NCBI GenBank assembly: GCA_007258455.2
Contig: VDFB02047230.1
Location: 155,415,413 to 155,479,412, forward strand
Length of the DNA stretch: 64,000 bases
DNA from: Sequoia sempervirens
Lineage: Eukaryota > Streptophyta > Pinopsida > Cupressales > Cupressaceae
Reading direction: 5' to 3'
Positions 57,443-64,000 of this stretch are shown here, piece by piece. Each line of letters opens with the position of its first letter. The stretch's first letter is position 1. Below the pieces are notes generated by a model. It searched no databases. It saw only the letters and a program-made list of their open reading frames with translations, and had not been told where the DNA came from. The position numbers were made by a program, and so were the translations under genes.

Positions 57443-59564
57443 ATTTAAAAATATGTTGTTCTTTCATCATTTATACTATATGTTTAGTTATCTCAAAAAA
57501 AATTGGAACAAATTTTCTCAAAAAATTAACTTGCCCAAAGAAAGACTTTAGTTTTACTAGAAGGAAGGCTCAACTGAAGGATGGCCTTGAGTCATTTAGG
57601 ATCTATTCTAATTCCTTCTTTGGACACAATATGGCCCAAAAGCTTACCTTTAGTTTCTACAAACACCAACTTCTTAGGATTGAGGGAGATGTCATGCTCT
57701 TTACACCTGTGAAGCACTTGCTCCAAGTCCCTCAGGTGGTTAGATCTCTTTTTGGAGAATAGTATGAGTTCATTTAGATAAATAACTATGATTTTGTTTT
57801 GAAGGTCTCTAAAAGACAAGTCCATGGCCCTTTGGAATTTTTTGTTGGCATTAATGAGTCTGAAAGGCATCCTATTGTAGATGAAAGTTCCCAGGGAATG
57901 GTGAACGCCATATTTTGCTAGAATTCTCCTGCCACACTAATTTGGTTGTAGGTAGAGAAACCATCTAGCATAGACATCATCTCCAAGCTAGCAATAGTCT
58001 TTAGGATGTGATCCATATTGGGAAGTGGGTAGTTATCTTTCAGGGACACTTGGTTAAGATTTCTAAAGTCCACAGAAATCCTTATCTCACCATTTTTTTA
58101 ATGGACTGGAAAAATGTTGGCTACCCAAGTTGAATGATGAATGGAGTAAATTATTATAGCTTTCAACATCTTTTCAATTTCCCTAAAAATGACATCAGTC
58201 ACCTTAAGGTTATAATTTCTTTATTTCTGTCTGAAAGCAGAGATCCCAACTTTCAATGAAATATGGTGCTGAAATTTTCCACCCATGGAATTCTTAAGAT
58301 CATCATAACACTAGGTGAACACCTCCTTGTACTTAATGAGCAGGGCTATTAACTTCTCCTTTTCTTCTAGAGAATGACACCTTCCTATGTAAACCATCCT
58401 AGGAGAATCAGGAGTCCCAATGTTCACTACTTCAAAATCTCTAGAACTATTAACAAATTCATTCATTTTCCATTTAATGGATCGATCATGTTAGCCAAAT
58501 AAATCTTCCAAGAAAACCAATCCCTTAGGGATTCTATTATATTCTAACTATATGATCCCATCCTTAAGCTCTCTAACGTCATCAGGGAAGAATTCTTTAC
58601 ACTCATTGGAACCTCCTTCAAAGAAGTTTTGTGTGAACATCTCAACATTCTCCAGGAAAGCTTAATTTATTTATCATTTTTGAACACTTTCGAGTGATTA
58701 ACATTGTCAGGAACACTAGGCTGATAGATTAACTCAATCCTATAAGATTTTTTTTTGAAATTTGGATGAGGTAACAAAAGAGAAGTGGAAACATCTAGAG
58801 AACTAGCTCTGGAATTTATTTCCCTAGGAATGGCCTCTATTGAAAATGCTTCAAAACACTCAATGGCAACCCATACCTAGATTTTGTAATGTCTTAACCT
58901 TTCATTTTCAATAGTGAAGATCTTTTGTCCTGCTTGACAATCAATTTTGCATCACCCAGAACTCTAAGCATCTTGATTCCCATGCTCCTTGCTTCGACTA
59001 ATCCCAACAAAAGGACTTTGTATTCAACAGTATTGTTGGTGTTGGAAAACTCCAATTTGTAAGAGATAGGGTGTTATTCCCCCGTAGGGGAGATGAGGAC
59101 TACACCTTCTCCTAATCTAGAATTAGAGAAAATTCCATGGTACTCCATTATCTAGAGTTCTGGGCTAAAACTTGAATCGGCTACATTGACCCTTTATCTT
59201 CATTTGAAAACAACATATAGTTTCCAAACTCAATTTCCTAAAAAAAAACCTAAGCCTTGGGATCCTCAGACTTTAGTACCATTATTTTAGCTTTAGGTTC
59301 ATGCTGTAAGCATACTTTCTCATTACCAACAGGTATAGTAGCATAAGACCAATCCAATTAAATTTCACCACCTAAATCTTTGCAAAAACTTTTGCTTAAT
59401 AACATGCCATAGGTAGCTAGTATATCAACTACTAAAATGGTGAGCTTAAGACATTTGTAAATGGATGGGATGCAAGTGTAACATGTGTGTCTTTAATATG
59501 TATGATTAGGGGGACTTGTTTGGACTCCATAGAATATCACTTCCCGAACATCTTAGTCAGGTTC
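57443..59564 (-). pseudogene. Element G protease, extra RNase H-like domain, then RT (piece 1)
   Basis: In minus-strand order. Protease region (59540-59230): VPLIIHIKDTHVTLASHP, ILATYGMLLSKSFCKDLGGE and LDWSYATIPVGNEKV. A linker (EFGNYMLFSNEDKG). An RNase H-like domain (about 59148-58680): HGIFSNSRLGEGVVLISPTG, PISYKLEFSNTNNTVEYKVL, GLVEARSMGIKMLRVLGDAK, AIPREINSRASSL and YQPSVPDNVNHSKVF. RT (about 58330-57443): EKMLKAIIIYSIHHSTWVAN, RISVDFRNLNQVSLKDNYPL, MLDGFSTYNQISV, MPFRLINANKKFQRAMDL, KIIVIYLNELILFSKK and NPKKLVFVETKGKLLGHIVS. The RT active site YLDD reads YLNE, and the first Asp of the extra RNase H is His. Stops and frameshifts throughout. The standard RNase H of the same element lies after RT (piece 2). 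Confidence 0.82.
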
Positions 59565-61012
59565 TGTAGACACTGAAAAATGTCCTGAATGATATCATGC
59601 ACTCGAATCAGGTCTACTAACACTGTTTCATCCTCAAACAAATCATCTTTTTGCTTAATTGATTAAATTATCCTAGCTATTTAATTAATTATATCATTTT
59701 CATCTATTAATCTAATTAATTTAATTGGGTTAATTCACCCCTTTTCGTACCAACATTTCATCCTATTAAATTAAATAATTCAAACTATTTAATTTAAATC
59801 CCTAAATCTTCTTATTTAATTAAATAACCCTAAGTTATTTAATTAGATGTCATCACCTTTTCCATTTTTCATTAAATCACTTTATTTAATGAATATCATG
59901 TAATTCTTCTAAATCCCCTAAGTGTATAATTAACATTTCTTAATTATCAGTTATTAATTAATCTAATCCCCCCACTTGCAAGGGAATATTCCTCCTTTAC
60001 ACATTCCTCCAAAAGGAATATTCCCATGAAATATTTCTTCCCCTTTTGCACAATTAAACTTTGTTTTAATTTGCTAATTATCCTTTTTCCCTCACCCAAG
60101 AGAATATTCCAAAGAATATTCTCTCTTCTCATTTGAAAAAGGGAATATTCTTACAAAGCTTCATGTGCAAGTTAACTCAAAAATTCTTGTGCAAGTTAAC
60201 TTGTGACCTCTTGTACAAGTCAAAAGTGTGTTTGTTTCAAGGAATATCAACCCTTGATTAAAATCTCATCTTCCATTATCATCCATTGATGAGAATCAAT
60301 GGTCCATGCCTCCAACTTCTTCCATCTTTGACCATTGATTAGCCTTTTTATCTCAACCCTACATTTCTCATTTGCTCTCCTATAAATAGGTCACTATTTG
60401 GAGACAAATGGATCCATCTTTTAACATCAAAGTTATGTTGTTAAAATCACTCACACTCACACTCATATTTAGCACATATTTAGTATCTATTTTAGTTTAA
60501 ATTACTTGCATAATAGATTATCTTCCATTAATGGCTTCCATGATCACATAATACATCCATTTAGCTTATTGGCTAATTAGGGTTTGAATCTTTTAGTTTA
60601 AATCTATCTAGATTAGCTTTTAATTTTCATATCTTAATAATTTTAGCATAAAATCATGTTAAATTAGCTTGCATCATGCTCATTTAGATTAAAATCATGT
60701 TTTCATACACACCTCACAATAGTTTCACTAGTTTTCTTCAATAAAACTAGTTGAAACAAGCTCATTTATTCATGGGATTGGGAAAGGGTCAATGTTTCAT
60801 ATCAACACGACACCACTCCCACAATGGGATAAGTTTCAGATGGATTAGAGTAGGCATTTTTAAGCTTTCATATTTTAGTATGCTTTGTTTTAATGGATGC
60901 TTGGTTTAATTTGCATTTTATTAATCTTGTTGAGATTGATGTTAGTGGCTTCATTATGCTTCAATTTTTCATGGATCAAGTGAAATCGGCCAATACTAAT
61001 CTATCAGTCACA
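59565..61012 (+). mobile_element. 5' LTR of a plus-strand LTR retrotransposon
   Basis: It starts TGTAGACAC and ends ATCAGTCACA, followed after 3 bases by a primer-binding site. A TATA box is at 60381-60388 (TATAAATA), giving about 0.8 kb of U3. It is homologous to the solo LTR 47021-48400 in the opposite orientation. It interrupts element G upstream of its protease. The partner 3' LTR must lie beyond the window, so the target-site duplication cannot be checked. Confidence 0.82.
60381..60388 (+). promoter_or_regulatory. LTR TATA box
   Basis: TATAAATA within TCCTATAAATAGGTCAC. The same box is conserved in the solo LTR copy at 47648-47656 on the minus strand. Confidence 0.65.
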
Positions 61013-61015
61013 TTC

Positions 61016-61032
61016 TGGCACTAGAACGAGGG
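61016..61032 (+). other. Primer-binding site
   Basis: TGGCACTAGAACGAGGG, 3 bases after the LTR end. It is nearly identical to the primer site of the 12.7 kb element (45795-45811). The priming tRNA was not identified. Confidence 0.6.
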
Positions 61033-64000
61033 CTTTTCTAACTTTGTTTGATGATTTTTTCTTAAAAAATATGTGATTTGTAGGTTTCTAGGCTAGAGTG
61101 ATGCTTAAATTGGAAGCTACAACGACGCTATTTTTCACCACAACGATGCTTTTGCAAAGGCATCGCCAGAATTGAAAAAAGTGTCACAACATGCAAAGGT
61201 GTCGCTATATTTCTATAATCACGCTATCATTTTCTTGCTTCTATAGTCTATCTTAAAACAGTCATATCTTGGTCATACAAAGGTCTTTTTCAAATCTTTT
61301 TTTTAAATGGGATAGAATTTCATGCTCTACGCAATGGTATAGGTGTTTTTCAATTTTGGTGGAGTTAAATTTTCCATTTTTGCACCTAAATTCAAATCAC
61401 ATTACAACTTGGTCTAGGTTGTACGGTTTTAATGCTTAATTGTTTATCTAACCCTAACATCTTCTTGTTTTCTTGATTTCATCTAACACTTGGAACATGG
61501 ATTGCAGGCTTGAAGAGGAGCATGAAGCACTTAATTGAATAAAAATGCATTTAAATCTTATAATTGTAACAAGTGTTTTGACACTTTTTGGGGCAATTAT
61601 AACCCATTTATCACGCTTTTTATTTTATGCTTTAGGACCACACTAGCTTTCAATTGGGTTTTAAAATGAATGCTCAAATGGGATTAAAATGAACCCTCAC
61701 ATCATTTTACTTTGGGGTTTAAAATTGAACAATACAACTTAACACTTCGTTTGGTGCTTAAAATAAACTCACCTTTTGATTTGAAGGTTAAAATTAATGA
61801 TTTTTTGCTATGTTTTGTGATTTACATTTTTGTCATTGAATGTGTATACACTTCTCTCATGCCACTCGGTGATCTTGAGAATCAGAAACATTCCTTGAAA
61901 TTTTGTATAATCACCCACATCTTTCAATTTGGATTAAAAATGAACCCCATGCTAGTGTAGGGAAAAGGCATTGTGTGTGCTCTCTACTTGCTTCATGTGA
62001 ACTGGGAGATCGAACTACAAATGTAATTCCTTTCTTTTTTTATCTTTAGATGGCCTGCCTCCCCGCTTCAAAAGGAGGGAATGACCCAAGTGGTAATGAG
62101 CTAAAGCCAAGCTCTTTCAAATCACTATATAAAAATGTGTTTGTGACAAAATTCATAAGCAATAGGCGCAGATGTGTCATACCAACAAGTGCCACCCATA
62201 ATGCCCGCATGACACGTCAAAATCCTTTCTTAGGAAAGGACTAGGAGGCCTCTTGATTGAAATAATCTTGAGCTAATATTTCCACGTGTATGGCCACCTT
62301 GAATGAAATCCCTTATTATGAACCAATTGTTTAGAAGCCAAAAACCTTTATGCTTGTTGGTGCTAGAAAAATCGTTCTGAAGCCGCCCCACATTTTACTA
62401 TTCAATTTTTGAAACAAAAAAATCCTTAGGATCTTCGGATCTTCATGATTTGAGATTTGGTGGTCCTAAGAAGTGTGTGCCATGGAGGAGAGCCAATATC
62501 GCCAAATCTCTAGTTGTTTGCATTGTCTTAGTGTTTGGAGAAATCCAAGTGGGGATTCAACAAGTATTATCTTTTGAACCTAGGATGGTAAAATATTTTT
62601 GAGTTAGTTTAATACTTTTCTTGGTTCCAAAATATTGCAAACAAACATTAACAAGTCTTTTCTAAATTTTGAACCCTTTGGTCTAAGTATGGATACCCTT
62701 TGACAAAAGCTTGATATTAATGCTTGTCCAAAGGATTTATTCTTAGATACTTCTAAATATTTTTGTTTACATCTCAATCCTTATTTTTTAAAGTTAACCT
62801 AGGTAACTATGCCCTTGACTTCATCCTTTTCACAAAATGGACTTTCTGGAATTGATGATGTTTTTGACATAGACATTTAATTTGAACTTAATCAAGACAA
62901 GTGTATGTGGTAAAAGAAACTCACTTAAGCAAGATAAATTAATAAATTGAACCCCACATGACCCTTTGGCACCTGATCTATATGATTGAACAACCTAACC
63001 TTACATATGCTATCATACAAGGAAAACATTACAAAAACATAGAGTCCAAAATAATTGAGTTCTATTGTCAAAACCATCGAGTTCTACTATCCAAAATCAT
63101 TGAGTTCTATGGTCAAAAATCATTGGGTCCTATTTCCAAAATCATTTGAGTTCTATCATTGATTCCTTAGGGTTTGATCACTTTAGAGATATAGCATGTT
63201 TCTCACTACCTTGGTCTTGGAAAAAAAAATCATTCTAGGTCAAAATTTGGTCACACATTTCATTTATAAGCATGCCAAACATAAAATATAAAAAATAATA
63301 TATGTAAAACATAAGTCCATGTTGGAAATAAAATTAAAGGAAAAGGTAAATAAAACATAGGCATAAGGAGGATGTACACAAGAATAGGAGGAAATATTTC
63401 AAGAAAAGAAATTGGAAACAAAAATAACTCCAAGTAGTGAAGTGTGTCGTACAAAAATGGCCCTATGTCATAGAAAAATGGCCCCTTGTCATTTTCATGG
63501 CCTTTTAGGTCTTGTTTCATGGTATTTCATATATGTTGCTCTTATTTTATGTTGTAACATGGCTTGAACATGCATATTTTGGTACTAAAATTCAAAGAAT
63601 GATGTCTTGCGAAGCTGTTGTGAAGTGTTGTAAGACATTTATACATTCTTCTAGACTCTATTAATTACAATTCACCTAAAAAACACCTTTTTATTCATCA
63701 ACAAGTCCTATTTTGAAGTGTTGTAAAATCTTGTAACAAGATTTCACACTTTCCTTGGCACATCTTCACTATTTATCCTTTCTTATGACTTATTTGACCC
63801 CTTTTATGCCCTCATATGCTTCTATTAAGTGTATTTTTTAATATTATCCTGACAAACAACATTAAATACAATTTATTTCCTGACACACATTTTTAGGTCC
63901 CCCTTGGTCCCAAATTCAAAATATTTTAAATTTTCTTTTGAGACTTTATTAAAAATACTTGATGTCGGCCTGTGATGAGGTATGAATGGGTAACTAAGGA
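61033..64000 (+). other. Leader/internal region of the plus-strand element, no gene seen
   Basis: Nearly 3 kb after the primer-binding site shows no gag-like frame. Short frames (61712-61960, 62050-62244) have no recognisable domain. Either the element has a long leader like the 12.7 kb element, or it is non-autonomous, or other repeats are nested here. A 23 bp minisatellite lies at 63048-63170. Confidence 0.45.
63048..63170. repeat. 23 bp minisatellite, five units
   Basis: GAGTTCTA or a close variant recurs at 63057, 63079, 63102, 63125 and 63148 (22-23 base spacing) within units like AAAATCATTGAGTTCTATGG. The count and period are read directly from the sequence. Confidence 0.85.

Overview
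This window looks like repeat-dense nuclear DNA from a land plant with a large genome. A gymnosperm (conifer-like) genome is my best guess. The reasons are the AT-rich sequence, old and heavily mutated LTR retrotransposons nested inside one another, plant-type primer-binding sites (including an initiator-Met tRNA site), a plant-type LINE tail with an RNase H domain, and the absence of any intact host gene. The assignment to a gymnosperm is inference. I saw no tRNA, rRNA, organellar insert or intact cellular gene. Almost every coding segment lies on the minus strand and is a decayed transposon gene.

Layout from left to right. 1-1240 is AT-rich spacer with a cluster of inverted repeats. 1323-3739 is the 5' part of a minus-strand retrotransposon (gag, primer-binding site, LTR) that cuts into an older gag fragment (3740-4149). 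4290-8297 holds LTR-like sequence and a 1.56 kb tandem duplication. 8298-12802 is a long probable solo LTR with a target-site duplication. 13260-18780 is the internal region of a Ty3/gypsy chromovirus (gag, protease, RT, RNase H, integrase, chromodomain) preceded by an unfamiliar leader ORF. Its 5' LTR is 18783-21886, and its 3' LTR is the one split by the 4.5 kb insertion. 21887-26098 is empty AT-rich DNA. 26099-33000 holds two unfamiliar decayed ORFs and a LINE tail.

From 33.8 to 59.6 kb a second Ty3/gypsy element ('element G', minus strand) has been split into four pieces by later insertions. These are a complete 12.7 kb LTR element (34059-46785), a solo LTR (47021-48400) and a 7.7 kb insertion (49723-57437). 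A fourth, plus-strand element (59565 to beyond the window end) interrupts it upstream of the protease. In the first three cases the integrase or RT reading frame resumes exactly across the insertion and the flanking 5 bp duplications are visible, so the order of events can be read directly.

The most interesting items are these. The 12.7 kb element has LTRs, primer-binding site, polypurine tract and target-site duplication, but no gag or pol that I can recognise; it carries a decayed ORF of about 1,000 codons of unknown family, a tandem array of hairpins and a possible captured exon. Element G has an RNase H-like domain between protease and RT in addition to the usual one after RT. The chromovirus has a 195-codon leader ORF between primer-binding site and gag. 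Two related ORFs of over 1,000 codons (29869-32925 and 50783-55007) belong to a family I do not recognise.
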